Positions 1 through 13,503 of a DNA stretch of 64,000 nucleotides are shown piece by piece (the stretch's first letter is position 1; each line of letters begins with the position of its first letter). The notes under the pieces are model-generated. The model saw nothing but the letters and a program-made list of their open reading frames with translations, did no database searches and was not told the DNA's origin. This DNA comes from Castor canadensis (Eukaryota > Chordata > Mammalia > Rodentia > Castoridae): the NCBI RefSeq assembly GCF_047511655.1, contig NC_133389.1, positions 40,221,295 to 40,285,294 on the forward strand, given 5' to 3'. A program made the position numbers and the translations under genes.

Positions 1-107
1 TTCTTTCAGACAGAGTCTCACTATAGAGCTCAGGCTGGCATTGAACTTGTAATCCTCCTGCCTCAGCCTCCTGAGTACTGGGATTATAGATGTGCGTCAC
101 CACACTT
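1..107 (-). repeat. B1/7SL-like SINE fragment
   Basis: Reads as the reverse complement of a 7SL-derived SINE: 'cctcagcctcctgagtac' followed by 'tgggattatag' and a 'caccacac' end are the classic B1/Alu signatures in antisense. It is cut by the window start, so its full length is unknown. Confidence 0.8.
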
Positions 108-109
108 TC

Positions 110-437
110 CTCACTCTTTTTTGGTTTGCTTGGCAGTACTTGGGGGTTGAACTCATGCTTGCTAGGCAGGTACTGTACCACTTGAGCCATGCCTCCAGCA
201 CTTTTTACTTTTATTTTTGAGATAGTGTTTCAGTTAATTCCCAAGTTGGTCTGGACTATGATCCTCCTATTTGTGTTTCCCTGCATAACTGGGATGACAG
301 GAGACCACAGCCATGTCCAACTTTTATTGGGTGAGATGGGCTCTTCTGAACTTTCTAGGCTAACCTCAAAGCATCATCCTCCAGCTCTCTTGCTCTCACA
401 TAGCTAAGATTACAGGTTTGAGTCACCATGCTCAGCT
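110..437 (-). repeat. Composite ID-like plus B1-like SINE
   Basis: An antisense tRNA-like half comes first, with a T-rich start and 'taccacttgagccatgcc' near 177-193. A diverged B1-like half ends in 'agattacaggtttgag'. The same two-part arrangement recurs at 13,189, 27,210, 32,521, 43,012 and 52,384, so this is a dimeric family rather than chance adjacency. Confidence 0.7.
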
Positions 438-1480
438 TCTCTCTTATTCTTCATAAATGTCATCCATGGATATTAGAACCTTTTGATATAAATCATCTCT
501 GCAACAAAGCCTCTCTAAAGATACATGAATTGAGTTTTACTTATGCTGAATAATGCTTTTTTGTTAAAAATCAATGTAATTTGGCTATAAAGAATTCTTG
601 CATTTGTGATATAAGTTATTATGATTCTATCACAAATGCTGAACATATCAGCAGAATAATAATGTCTTCTTTATAGTGAATTTTAAATTGAAAATAGCTT
701 CATATGAAAGATGTATGTATATTTCATGGAAACTACGGATGTTTGTAAAATGGCTTAGAACATTGTGGCTGCTAAGGCCTGTATTAATTTTTCATTTGTT
801 ATCCTTTACAACATATGTGTAAATTGGATCACATTATTGCTTCTCATGATTTGACTGTTAAACTTTATTTTATTAAGTTTACCAGGGCCAATACCAAGGC
901 TGACAGTGCAAGTAAGAGAAAAAATGCTGTTCATAATTAAGTAGACAAATAAACAAGCAAATAAGTAAAAAAAGTCAGTGAATGAATGAATAGAACGTAT
1001 GTTAGGAATGACAGCTTCAGATAATTCTCACAGTGACCCAACTATGAGGCTGTGAATGACTGAGGAGCTATAGTTTAATACAAAATGACTCTTTGTACTT
1101 AAAGAATAATAAATGAGAAGTTGTCAGTCACTATAGCCATCATTTTCTTCACAGATAAAACATCAAAGTGACACCGAGCAAGTGTTATGTCCACTAGGTT
1201 TTTATGATAAAAATTTTGAAGGTGATAGAAACATTTTAATAATAAACACTGTTTTATTTAATAACTTTATTTAATAATTTATTAAACATTAAATAATTAG
1301 ATAATTAAACTTATTAAATAATAAACATCTAATTATAAAATAATTACAATGGGAAATGAGTTATGTCATAAATTAGAGTAGTAATTAAAATATTAGTGTA
1401 TCGCTTTGCATCCAGTTATCCTTCTTAAAATTAAAAATTAGCAAGGGGGAATGTTTTGTGAGATTATAAAGAAAGAGTAA
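438..1480. other. AT-rich intergenic DNA, no gene seen
   Basis: No reading frame of note and no recognised element. Positions 1,245-1,335 are a low-complexity run of TAA/ATT words. Confidence 0.6.
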
Positions 1481-1481
1481 G

Positions 1482-1648
1482 TACGTAAATAGAAAATGAT
1501 ACCTGTTGAAACTACTCCAGGAATGGGGGGAGGAGGAAATAAAGGAGAATGAAGGAGGGGGTGAATACAGCTATGATATATTGTAAGAACTTTTGTAAAT
1601 GCCACAATGTAACCCCAGCACAACAATAAAAAAAAAAGAAAAAAAAGA
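1482..1648 (+). mobile_element. L1 3'-end fragment
   Basis: A G-rich 3' UTR remnant (1,526-1,562) is followed by 'ccccagcacaacaataaa' and an A-rich tail. The words 'aaagagtaag' on the left and 'aagagtaag' on the right look like a target-site duplication. This is a heavily 5'-truncated LINE-1 copy on the plus strand. Confidence 0.65.
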
Positions 1649-2087
1649 GTAAGAAACAAGTGCCCCCAGGCAATAAATGATTGTACAACAGAATTTTGAG
1701 ACCCTGATGTGGAGCTTCAAAAAAGACAATGTCTAGGGCGGAGGTGACATCATCTTTATTTTATTTTACCATTTTTACATTTACTTACATGTGTGTACAT
1801 TATTTGGTCCACCTCCCACCACCACCCTTTGCTTCCTGGCAGAACCTGTTCCGCCCTTTTGTTCTCTGATTTTGTTGAAGAGAAAACATAAGAGATAATC
1901 AGAAAAACATAGAGTCTTTGCTAGTTTGAGATAAAAATAGCTATGCAGAGAGATTCCTAGCATTGCTTCCATGCACATGTGTATTACAACTCACATCGGT
2001 TCATCTCTACCAGACCTCTTCATTACTTCCTGTTCCCCTTCTCTGCCAGTTTAAGATTACTATATTCGCTCCTCTACAGTGGGCACA

Positions 2088-5000
2088 TCAACCACATTCA
2101 AGTTTTAGATTTCCTTCCCTTTCCCTATTCCTCCTGTGCACATTCTTCCTTAGCGTGTGACCCATGTCCAATAATATTACTGCATTTGTTTTAGGTCTAT
2201 AATCCGCATATGAGGGAGAACATACGATTTTTGGCCTTTTGGGCCTGACTTTGTTTAAGATGATGTTCTCCAGTTCCATCCATTTACTTGTGAATGACAA
2301 TATTTCGTTCTTCTTTGTGGCTGAGTAAAGTTCCATTGTGTATATATACCACATTTTCTTAATCCATTAATTGATAGTGTTGCATCTTGGTTGTTTCCAT
2401 AACTTGGCTATTGTGAATAGTATTGCAATAAACATGGGTGTGCAGGTGCCTCTGGAATAACCTGAGTCACATTCCTTTGGGTATATCCGTAGGAGTGGGA
2501 TTTCTGGATCATATGGCAGATCTATGTTTAGTTTTTTAAGAAGCCTCCATATTGTTTTTCATAGTGGTTGTACTAGCTTACATTCCCACCAACAGTGCAT
2601 GAGGGTTCCTTTTTTTCCACATTCTCGCTAACATTTGTTTTTGTTGGTCTTCTTGATGGTAGTAATTCTATCAGGTGTGATGTGGATTCTTAGTGTGGTT
2701 TTGATTTGCATTTCCGTTATGGCCAGGAATGGTAAGCATTTTTTTCATGTGTTTTTTGGCCATTTGGACTCCTGCCTTGAAAAAGTTCTGTTTAGTTCAG
2801 TTGCCCATTTCTTTATTGGTTCATTGATTTTTGGGGAGTTTATATCAGTCCTTTGTCTGATGTATAGCTAGCAAATATTTTCTCCCACTCTGTGGGTGGT
2901 CTCTTCAGTTTAGAGACCATTTCTCTTGTTGTGCAGAAGCTTTTTAATTTCATGTAGTCCCATTTGTCCAGCCTTTCCCTTATTTGCTGGGCCACTTGAG
3001 TTCTACTGAGGAAGTCCTTGCCTATACCTATTTCTTCCAGAGTATTCCCTGCTCTTTCATGTACTAACTGAAAGGTTCCGGGTCTGATATTAAAGTCCTA
3101 AATCCACTTTTAGTTGATACTAGTACAAGGTGATAGGTAGGGATCTAGTTTCAATTTTCTTCAGGCAGATAACCACTTCCCTAGCAACATTTGCTGAAGA
3201 GACTGTCTTTTCCCCATTGAATTTTTTTGGTGACTTTGTCAAAAATAAGGTGGGCATAGCTGTGTGGATTCATATCTGGGCCCTCTATTCTGTTCCACGG
3301 GTCTTCATATCTGTTTTTGTGCCAGTACTATGCTGTTTTTATTGCTATGACTCTGTAGTATAGTTTGAAGCTAGGTGTTGTGATACTTCCAGCGTTACTC
3401 TCTTTGCTCAGTATTGCCTTGGCTATGGTCTTTTGTATTTCCAAATGAAGTTTAGTGTAGAGTTTTCAATCTCTGTGATGAATATCATTGGGATTTTGAT
3501 GGGAATTGCATTGAACATGTAGATTACTTTTGGTAGTATAGCCATTTTTATTATGTTGATTCTGCCAATCCATGAGCATGGGCGGTCTTTTTATCTTCCT
3601 TTTTCTTCAATGGTTTGTAGTTCTCTTTATAGGGGTCATTCATGTCCTTTGTTAAGTTTATTGCTAGGTATTTGATGTTTTTTTGAGGCTATTGTAAATG
3701 GAATTGTTTTCCTATATTCTTTTTCGATTTGTTCATTGTTGTTGTATAGAAAGGCTACTGATTTTTGTAAGTTGATTTTGTATCCTGCTACATTGCTAAA
3801 GCTCTTTATGGTGTCTAGGAGTTTTTGGGTGGAGTTTTTTGGGTGTTTGAGGTATAGGATAATGTCATCTGCACATAGGGATATTTTGACTATTTTTTAC
3901 CTATTAATATTCCTTTTATTACTTCTTCTTGCCTTGTTGCTCTGGCTAGGAATTCCAGGACTATGTTGATTAGGAGTGGGGAGAGTGGGCACCCTTGCCT
4001 CATTCCTGATTTTAGGGGAAATGGTTTCAGTTTTTCTCCATTAAGTATGATGTTGGCTATAGGATTGGCATATATAGCTTTTATAATATTGAGGTTCATT
4101 CCTTCTATTCCTAGTTTTCTTAAAGCTTTTATCATGAAATTGTGTTGAATTTCATCAAAGGCTTTTTCTGCATCTGTTGAGATGATTAAGTAGTTTTCAT
4201 CTTTGCTCCTATTAATATGTTGCATTACATTTATTGATTTGCATATCTTAAATCACCCCTGCATCCCTGGGATGAAGCCAACTTGGTCACGGTGAATGAT
4301 CTTTCTGATATGTTGTTGGATTTGGTTTGCCATTATTTTATTGAGGATTTTTGCATCAGTGCTCATTAAGGAGATTTTTTGGATGTATCTTTGTCCAGTT
4401 TGGGATGAGTGTAATACTAACTTCATAGAATGAGTTAGGCAGTGCTCCTTCCCTTTCTATTTCATGGAAAAGTTTAAGGAGAGTTGGTTTAGTTCTTCTT
4501 TAAAGGTCTGATAGAATTCAGCAGAGAATCCATCAGGTCCTGAAGTTTTCCATTTTGGGAGACTCTTTATTGCTGCTTCAATTTTATTATGTGTTATAGA
4601 CCTATTTAGATGATTAATATCCTCTTGGTTCAGTTTTGGATGGTCATAGTATCTAGAAATTTCTCTGTTTCTTCAAGATTTTCCAATTTATTGGAATATA
4701 GATTCTCAAAGTAGTCTCTGTTGATTCCCTGGATTTCCTTGGTGTTTGTTGTTATCTCCATTTTTTGGTTTCTGATTTTATTAATTTGTGACTTTTCCCT
4801 CCTCATTTTTGTCAGATTTGCCAGGGACTTGTCAATCTTGTTTATTTTTTCAAAGAACCAACTTTTTGTTTCATTGATTCTTTGTATGGTTTTTTTGGTC
4901 TCTATTTCATTAATTTTGGCCCGTATTTTTATAATTTCTCTCCTTTTGCCTGATATGGGTTTTGCTTGTTCTTATTTTTCTGGGAGTTTGAGATGTAGCA

Positions 5001-5976
5001 TTCGGTTGTTTGTTTGAGAGTTTTCTGTCCTTTTAATATGTACACTCATGGCTCTAAACTTTCTTCTTAGGATTGCCTTTACTGTGTCCCATAGGTTCTG
5101 GTAGGTGATGTTTTCATTTTCATTAACTTCCAGGAAACTTTTGATTTCCTCTCTTATTTCTTCTATGACCTATTGATCATTGAGTAATGTGTTATTCAGC
5201 CTCCAATTATCTGTATATTTCTGCTGTTGCTTTGTTGCTGAGTTCCAGTTTTATTGCATTGTGACCAGATAGAATGCAGGGAGTTATTTCTATTTTCTTA
5301 TTTTTGCTGAGGCATACTTTGTGTCCTAAAATATGATCTACTTTGGAGAAAGTTCAATGGGCTGCTGAGAAGAATATATATTGTGCTGTTGTTGTAGGAA
5401 ATATTCTGTAGACATCAGTTAGGTCCATTTGATCTACTGTGTCATTTAGTTCCAGGATTTCTTTGTTGATTTTTTGTTTGGATGACCTATCTATTGGTGA
5501 CAGAGGGGTATTAATGTCTCCCACTACTACTGTGTTGGAGTCTATATGTGCTTGTAAGTCCTTCAGTGTATGGTTGATGAAATTGGGTGCACTGACATTG
5601 GATACATATAGGTTGACAATTGTTATTTCCTTTTGGTATATTTCTCCTTTTATTAGTATGGAGTGTCCTTCTTTGTCTGGTTTGACCAATGTAAGTTTGA
5701 AGTCTACTTTGTCTGGGATGTAAGTATTTCTACCTCTGCCTGTTTCCTGGGGCCATTAGATTGGTATCTCTTCTTCCAGACTTTCACCCTAAGCCTAAGG
5801 TGGGTCTCTTGTAAACAACAGATTGTTGGATCTTCCTTTTTAATCCAGTTTGCCAAATGGTGTCTTTTGATGGGGGAGTTGAGTCCATTGACATTCAGTG
5901 CTAATATTGATAGGTATGTGGTGATTCCTGCATTAAGTTGTTTTTGTTGTTTAAAGATTTGGTTGTGTGCAGTCAA
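2088..5976 (-). pseudogene. L1 ORF2 (endonuclease/reverse transcriptase), broken
   Basis: L1 ORF2 normally encodes an apurinic-type endonuclease and a reverse transcriptase used for target-primed insertion. The endonuclease start is at 5,976-5,704, with NVNGLNSPIKRH and CCLQETHL; the Glu of QETH is a catalytic residue. Its middle is at 5,689-5,354, with VVVGDINTPLS. The reverse transcriptase is at 4,225-3,890, with the catalytic-Asp block STDAEKAFD and GCPLSPLL. The FADD-type motif sits near 3,870 in another frame and reads CADD. The C-terminal part is at 2,354-2,088. Several frame changes and stops separate these blocks, so it is a pseudogene. Confidence 0.88.
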
Positions 5977-6099
5977 GTTACTGCTACTCTTTGATTACTT
6001 GTTTTTTCTTCTCCTGTGGCTTAATATTTCCCATCGTCTTGTGGTTTTGTTTGCTTTCATCTTCTGTGTGCAGAATTCTTTGTAAAATCTTCTGTAGTG

Positions 6100-7195
6100 G
6101 TGGCTTGGTGGTCATATATTGTTTTAGTTTCTGTTTATCATGGAAGATTTTTTATTGCTTCATCAATTTTGAATGATAGTTTTGCTGGGTAAAATATCCT
6201 AGGACTGAAATTATTTTCATTCAGTATCCGAAATACCTCACTCTATGCCCTTCTTGCTTTTAAGGTTTCTGTTGAGAAATCTGCTGTTAGTTTGATTGGT
6301 TTACCTTTATATGTTATTTGTTTTTTCTCTCTTACAGCCTTCAATATTCTTTCTCTGTTCTCTGTGTTGTTGTTTTTAATGATAATATGCCATGGAAAGG
6401 TTCTATTCTGGTCAAGTCTGTTTGGTGTCCTGGAGGCACAGGAAGAGATTTGGGAAATTTTTTAATATTATTTTAGTGACTATATTATGTATCCCTTTGG
6501 CTTGTACCTCTTCTCCTTTTTCAATTCCCATGATTCTCAGGTTTGACCTTTTGATGGAGTTGGTGAGTTCTTGCATATTCCTTTCACAGCTGTTGAGTTG
6601 CTTGACTAAGGTTTCTTCTGTTTATTCTTTAATTTCCATTTTGTCTTTGAGCTTTTAGATTCTGTCTTCCACTTGTTCTAGTCTACTGGAATGGCCTTCT
6701 ACTATGTTTTTTGTTTGACTAAAGGGACTTTCTACTTCCAGGATTTCTGTTTGATTCTTTTTTTCTGAGGTTTTCCATATCTTTGTTCAACTCTTTTATA
6801 TTTTGTGTTGTGTTCTTTAATACATGTATCTCTTTTTTTTTTATAATGTCCTTTGTTTCACTTTGGTGTTTGTTGAAGTCCTTTCTGAGTTCATTTGTTT
6901 CTGTATCTTCTCATGTTCTTTATTTTTTGTGTCTTGAAATTTCTTGAGTGCATCTTGTAACTTCTGGTAAAGATGCACCAAAGTGTCTAGTATCTTCTCC
7001 ATGAGTTTCTCTGTGATTTCTTCCAAGATTTCCTCTTTGAGGGATTTTTTTGTAGGGATCACTGGGCTCCTTAGTGACATCTATCATTGTTTTGTTGGGG
7101 TCAAGAACTAGGTATCCATTTTCTTCATTTCCCACTGAATCCTCTATAGAATTACTTTTTTGTGGAGTGTGGTTTCCATCCCTTTTTCCCATCAC
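6100..7195 (-). pseudogene. L1 ORF1 (RNA-binding chaperone), broken
   Basis: L1 ORF1 encodes a coiled-coil RNA-binding protein. An N-terminal piece opens at 7,195 with MMGKRDGNHTPQ, typical of L1 ORF1 starts. A second frame at 7,080-6,841 carries a charged, coiled-coil-like segment rich in Lys/Glu (LKKFQDTKNKEHEKIQKQM). The two lie in different frames, so at least one frameshift is present. The 3' boundary before ORF2 is estimated. Confidence 0.75.
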
Positions 7196-7800
7196 TCAAC
7201 TTGGTGCCATGCAACTATGTTATTGATAGGATAGTTAGATTTTTTAAATTGCCTGTTTTCTTTCTCTTGATTTAATTTCTGTGTTGTGACTAACTTTGGT
7301 TGTGAGCTAGGTTGATGTACTCTTTCTGTCCCTGGCCTGGACAGCTTCAATGCCAGACCAGTTGTTTACATATTATATAGAAAACCCCTTGATGATATTA
7401 TCTATAAACAGTGGGAGTTGGGGGGGGTAATGGTTATTAGGCTAGATACAGAAAGTTGGATAATTGGTAAAGGTGGCACTAAAAGGGTGGAGGGTAAAAA
7501 GGGGGGTTGGGGGAGTGGGGGAAAAGGAATGGGGGATGCTGGGTTTTGTGGCTTTTGTGGTTTGGGTATATTTCTGTTGTTGTAGTGGCAGGTGCTTTTG
7601 TTAGGGATTGCAGGGAGCTGGGGTTGTGTACAGTTTATATGGTAGGCTAGTCAGCGGATGGTGAGTGTGTAGGAGGAGGGGTAGTGTGATGACAGGTTGG
7701 GGAAGGATAGGAGGAGGAGGTAAAGATGGGGAGAGAATGGATGAGAAGGGGCAGACGGAGTGGTCAGGAGAGAGAACAATGGATACAGTGACTCACACAT

Positions 7801-10800
7801 CTGTTCTGAAATACATTATTGTATAAATATAAGAGTTACATAGTTACATCAGAAAATTTTGGTTTATTTTAGCTGCTAGACTGGAAAGAGGGTAAAAAGC
7901 CCACTGGTTCATTATTGAAGTCCATTATTGCTACCCATAAGTGAAATAAAACCAAAATGATAAACACCATTTAAAAAATTAAACCTTCAATGAATTAATG
8001 ATGTGGAAAAATCCTCAGCTCCCTCCAGTGCATCCACTGTAAAGTCGAAGATTAAGCTACTGCTTCCCAACCAAGTAGAAACCACTGAGCACATCCCTTA
8101 TCACACTGCTCTGGACTTGATCTGCAAGTTCCAAGTTTCATATACCACTGGTCTTTAGTTTCAGTAAACAAATATTTCTGCAGCAATGGACTAGGAGGGG
8201 AGAGATGGCTTGCTTTCAAACCAAAGGGGACACTAGCTGTGTTTGCCGAGTGAACTCCATTTGGTTGTGGCAAGGGAGGCTCAGGCCAGGGTCCCAGGGA
8301 TCTGGCTCAGAAACACTGAGACCATTGTCTTTAGAGGCAACAAAAAGGGTTGTTGAAAAACCAAGCTTTAATATAAAGCCAAAAATCTGTGCTTGTCATT
8401 TTATGTTTACTTGGCACTTGAGAGTGGCAGTCGTTCTCAGCTCTTGCTGCTGTTTATGTTTAAAGGAAGTCACAGAATGGGAGCCAGCTTTCAATATCTC
8501 CTTAAGAAAAAAATAAGAAAAAAAACCTTCATAGTTTCTACTCGTGTCGTTTGACTTCCTGTCTGAACCTTTGGGGCTGGTGACATACATACCAGTGTCT
8601 CTTAACCCTTCTGGACAGTTCTTTCATAAGCAGATACACATTTGTAATTACTCAGAGGAGGAGGAAAGCATTCCTTTGCCATTGAGTCAGATTTTCCTGT
8701 ACTTTCATATTTTCTTGTGTGTGGTTCTGCTTGGGCAATTCCTGTCAAATTGCAAGGGGTGGAGCGATGTGATCATTGTGGAGTTTTCTCGGCTTCTTGG
8801 TTAGTAGGTACAGTGGTCTTTGGTTTGTGGGAAATAAAGATAATCTAACCTTGAGTGGAGGAACCGCTATAGCTAATTGACCCTAATTGCTTGATGAATG
8901 AGAACTGGAAGAGGAGGTGATAGAGCAGGCAGCCTGGGAGCCGGCAAGGGTCACCTCAGTGTAAATTGGTGTTTTCTATGGTGACTAATTTAAGAATAAT
9001 GTCATTCATTGAAATTTCCAAGTGCTTGTCTTCTTAAAATGTGCAAAGGGAATTGATCACAGTAAGTTCTTTGAATATAAAAAGCAACTAAGAAAAAGTA
9101 CTAGAAGTGATGGGTATGATCACAATAACTTATACTTGAATGAAGGATTGTATTTCTTCAAATGCTTTTCAATATATTATAAATTACTATGTGACTATAT
9201 ATTTAACTGCATTAATTTACTTGTTTATCACAATAAATCTATAAAGCACTTAAAAGATGCATCCATATTTTCAAAGGGCATTTTGCTGGAGATAAGAAGT
9301 TAAATGACTGGACTAGGGTTAAATAAGGCAGACTCCACACAGGTGGTTAGTTTTCAGTGTTCATCTGACTATGAAATACTGTCACAAAACCAAAACTTAA
9401 TGATTTAGCAGTTGAAATATAACAAAATGATTACACATCATTCAGTGAAAAATCTCTGTGGCAGATCTCAGTTCATTAATGCACATATTCTAATCTAGGA
9501 AAAGAAAAAATGCTTCCTGTGGATCTAAGCAATGGTATATTACTTCTTTTGTGCGTGTGTGTGGGGCATTAAAACTGATTTTTTCTCTTGATTTCAGTGA
9601 GCTTTCATTTAATTATGTTTTAAGTTAGCTTAAGACAAAGTCTCTCTTACCAATCAAATCTTAACTTGAAGGAATTGTGTTTCCTTAAGACATTGTTATA
9701 TAGGTCACAACCAAACTCAATTGTCATCTCTTTATCAGTGATAAAAGTGTGCACAACAATGAGTCTTCTGAGTCGAAAGTGGTTGTTGGATTTCCTGGCC
9801 TACATAATCTGCTCAAAATCCTTTCTTGACGAAATTTCTGAAGATCCAATGAAAGCTGATGAACAGAAAGTCTCTGCAGAATCATATGAACTCTCAGTCA
9901 GCCACATGGAAGTCTGAAATACAACTGCTCTATGACTAATGTGGGCTGTTGGTGGTTCCTAGAAAAACAGCAGAGTGGGTCCTTATACCTCAGAGGAGAT
10001 AGTTATCTCCATACATGTTTGTTGATGGTCAACATCACTACTAGGATTGTTTCCCTTGGAAATTAATTTTTCCAAACATCTTTACACATTGACATTTTGT
10101 GAATTTGAATATAAATGTTTAAAGGACACAGTAATACTCTAGCTCTGAGCATTTCCTGCTTCAAACCTTCTGTTTATTTTCCAGTGAGAATGGACAGTAA
10201 CCCATTTCACACTCTGGTTTGAATGCCTCTAGACAAGGCTTCCCTGATGCAAGGAATGCCAGGACAAGAACTCACCAGATTGTAATCTTTGGGCCTGCAG
10301 TCTCATATCACTTGTAAACTCTGCCAACATTCCTTCAGAAACAGATGTTCCTAGACAAGGGATGGTGATCATATCTCCTTTACCTTTGCTCAATAAATGC
10401 TGATTTGTAGAAAATACAATCTTTAAGAAGTTACAGTTAGGAACAACTCAGGAAGAAACTGTTTTAAAGAGACTTAAACAATTTTTTCCCTCCTTACCAA
10501 AATTTCTCATGTTTCATAATTCAGGCATTCCCATCATTTATATTCAATGGGAGGAGTAGCCATGTATCAATCTGTGGGTGAATAAATACAAATCCTAGTA
10601 ATATTTCCTAATTATGGGTTTAGCATCCAAACAGAAACTTCATTCCCTCTTCCCTATGATTTGTAAATTATCTCTTTCAGTAAAAAAAAAAAAAGTGTAA
10701 CTATAATGCAAAAGTCCACAAAGGACAATTTCATTGCTAATTTATTTATAAAGAAAGAACCCCGGGTCTCATGTTAGAGCCATCATTACAATGGTGTTTG

Positions 10801-10935
10801 GTCACTGTAATCAGTGGCTATATATTGATGTAGTTAGCAGAAAGATACACCCTCTCCTGTAACAGCTCTGTGTATGGAACCACTGAGAAAAGCTGGTGTA
10901 AGACTGACTTTTACTTGTTTAAATCACCAGCCAAA
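7801..10935. other. Intergenic DNA, no gene seen
   Basis: Mostly unique-looking sequence. Short open frames, for example around 8,205-8,516 and 9,666-9,917, lack family motifs and splice context. No SINE or L1 recognised. Confidence 0.55.
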
Positions 10936-11027
10936 GCCTGTGGGAATGGCTCAAGTTGTAAAGTACCTGCCTAACAAGCATGAAGCCCTGAGTTCAAACC
11001 TCAGTATCCCCCACCAAAAAAACACAC
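10936..11027 (+). repeat. ID-type tRNA-derived SINE
   Basis: 'atggctcaag' (A-box-like) and 'gagttcaaacctcag' (B-box-like) about 45 bp apart, then an A-rich tail after 11,014. The spacing and tail mark a tRNA-derived SINE rather than a functional tRNA gene. Confidence 0.75.
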
Positions 11028-13188
11028 CTAAGTCTCTCCAGCCAAAAAGTCTTTATTGGCAGTTACCATTAAGCTGAAAGCATTTTCAGGTGAACAAATA
11101 ATCAACTACTGTCAAAGGTGAAAGTTCACGACTAGCAAATTCTATCTAATGATAAATCATATCCAGGAAATCTTGGGGAACTTTTAGGTCCACAGATTCA
11201 GTATGTTCTAGTTTTCTGGGTTATCATGATTGATGTATTACACATTTCAAGCCTTGAATTATTCAGAGAGTTAAAGAACAAATTTCCTCCAGATTTCTGT
11301 AAGGTCACATATAAACCCCACTGTTTGTTAAGAGCTAGTCCAGAAATATGAAGGTGGGACTCTTTCTTTGCTTCACTGAAAATGTAAATCTTCATAGGAC
11401 TTATTGGTCTTTGATTCAATGAATGAAAAAAATCTCTAAGGATCATATTGTATGTCTCCTCTTAGGGACCAAGGTCAGATGTTTCTTTCCAGAGAGTTCC
11501 AATACCCCATTGAGATTTGAGTGGAGAGATGGGGCTCTGGACAAAACAATATAATGGTAGAATCAAGGCTGAGTCTTAGCTCCCTGTGGCTGAACACATA
11601 GCTAATGCATTTGATTCTGCTCTTAGATGGACTGAACGATGTCCTCTTTTCAAAGGAAATGGGAGGGCCAGTTAATGACCTGGTCAAAGTTTCTGAGGTA
11701 GCCTCAAGAACATTGATTATTATCATCAATTGCTGACTTAAAAAAGACACACAATAAGTTATGCCAACATTCAGCTTAATTTTAACAGGTTCTTAATGTC
11801 TAGATGTGTAAACAACTCTAGCCCATAGGTATTTCATTTTAGAAACACAAAGCGAATTCACTATTCTCCTTTTAGACATCACCAAGTGAATTCTGCATCT
11901 AATACATCCTGACAGGACATCATAATGAAGTACTGCTAGAAATTGAGCTTTTGGTAAAAAGATATATATTCATGGTAGAATAAACATTTCCTGTCCTCAA
12001 AATGTCTTGTTCTAAAGTAGTATCTTTAAATACCTTTATGATAATTTGTGATGCAGAATTTGACTTAGAATTGTTACCTGCCCTAATGTTTGGGCATCCC
12101 TGCCTGCTTTCCAGGTGGACCAATTATTCTTCTCTTATGGAAACTGAGGAGTTTCTCAGGATTTGGGCTTTCAGCACTAAATCAGGTCAGTCAGGCAAAC
12201 TAGCAACTCACTGCCTGGGAAAAGTGCTGGCTTTGTGTCCTAGTGGTCAGAACACAAAGCAGTGTCTGTGTTTCTCAGAATAGCCATCACCTCCACCTGT
12301 GTTTAGAGCACATGGACTGTCTCAGCAACCTCCTGCTCTGCTGAGGGTCTGTATCAAACAGATGTTCATCTGCTCCAAAGAGTCCATGAAAAATCCTGAC
12401 TGTGACCACTGATGCTTAGAATAGCAGCCTGAGGAACACTGTGTCCTCTTTCTTTCCTTCATCTCTTCTGAACTTTTTGCTCAATCCCTTTCACCAGGCA
12501 TTGTGTTAGACAACATCGCAAATGAGATGCAACCCTGCTCATCACAGGCTTAGAATCTGATCAGACAAATAAGGGAAAAGTTACTACCAATCCAGATCTG
12601 TCCCTTCATCACACCAGGCCACGCCAAAGTTATCGATCTGGAATCAATTCTGTGAGACTTTCACAACTCACTTTTGCAGAGTTGCAATTTAGAATTATGC
12701 TAAGAGGTCACATGAAGGAAGATTTGGCGCTGCTAGAGAGTCTAAGGCTGGAAAAACACCTTGCAGTTGATCCAGTACTCTTTGTAGGGGAGAGTGAGAG
12801 CCAGGAGGCTAAGGTAAGTTTGATGTGCAGCTTTCAGTGTCTTTTCTCAGCCTCCATTTAGGCTTTCTGGTAGAATGATTCCTTCTTATTTTTATCCTGT
12901 TAAAATATTTTGACCTTTCTCCGTCAAGGGTTCTCTGCAATATACAGGGCATACTTCTTGTTTCTCAGATAGTAGCCCCAAAAGGCAGCTTTCTTATTCT
13001 ACTTAAGACTGTAAAGAATTTTGGTTTTCAAAAAAGCACTGTTCCCAAACTGGCTATGAACCAGGGAAAAAGTTACTGCTCAGCATCTCCAGAGTTCTAC
13101 ATCCAAAGCTTTCCTCTCATTCCTGACTTTAGTGGGCATCTTAGGAGTGTCTTCTGAGGGAATGGATAGTTATCTGTCTTTCTTTTCT
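11028..13188. other. Intergenic DNA, no gene seen
   Basis: No convincing exon, RNA gene or recognised mobile element; only short chance open frames. Confidence 0.5.
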
Positions 13189-13503
13189 TTTTTTTGGCCT
13201 GCACTGGGATTTGAAATCAGAACTTTGGGCTTGCTAGGCAGGCTGTTTACCACTTGAGCCATGCCGCTAGCCCTTTTTGCTTTAATGATTTTTAAGGTAG
13301 GGTCATATGCTTTTGCTCAGGGCTGGACCATGAAACTTCTACCTAAGCCTACCGCCTAGCTGGGATCAGAGGTACGTACCACTATACTTGGCTTATTTGT
13401 TGAAATGGGGTCTTGCTAAATTTTTGCCTACCAGAATCTCTACCCTCCAGATCCCTGCCTACTGAAGAGCTGTGATTACAGGCACGAGCTACTGAGCCCA
13501 ACC
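13189..13503 (-). repeat. Composite ID-like plus B1-like SINE
   Basis: Antisense dimeric SINE. The tRNA-like half shows 'taccacttgagccatgcc' at 13,249-13,266, and the B1-like half ends 'gtgattacaggcacgagc' near 13,470. Same structure as the element at 110-437. Confidence 0.75.

Larger units (their letters stand above)
1757..7800 (-). mobile_element. Near full-length LINE-1, decayed
   Basis: On the minus strand the order is a G-rich 5' UTR (about 7,800-7,200), ORF1 remains (about 7,195-6,100), ORF2 remains (5,976-2,088) and an A-rich 3' end at 1,757. At about 6 kb it is close to a complete mammalian L1. Both reading frames are broken by stops and frameshifts, so it cannot supply its own proteins. 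The 5' boundary is approximate because I could not define a convincing target-site duplication. Confidence 0.88.

Noticed and set aside
5439..6658. Plus-strand open frames of 88-140 codons
   Set aside because: Antisense shadows of L1 ORF2 and ORF1.
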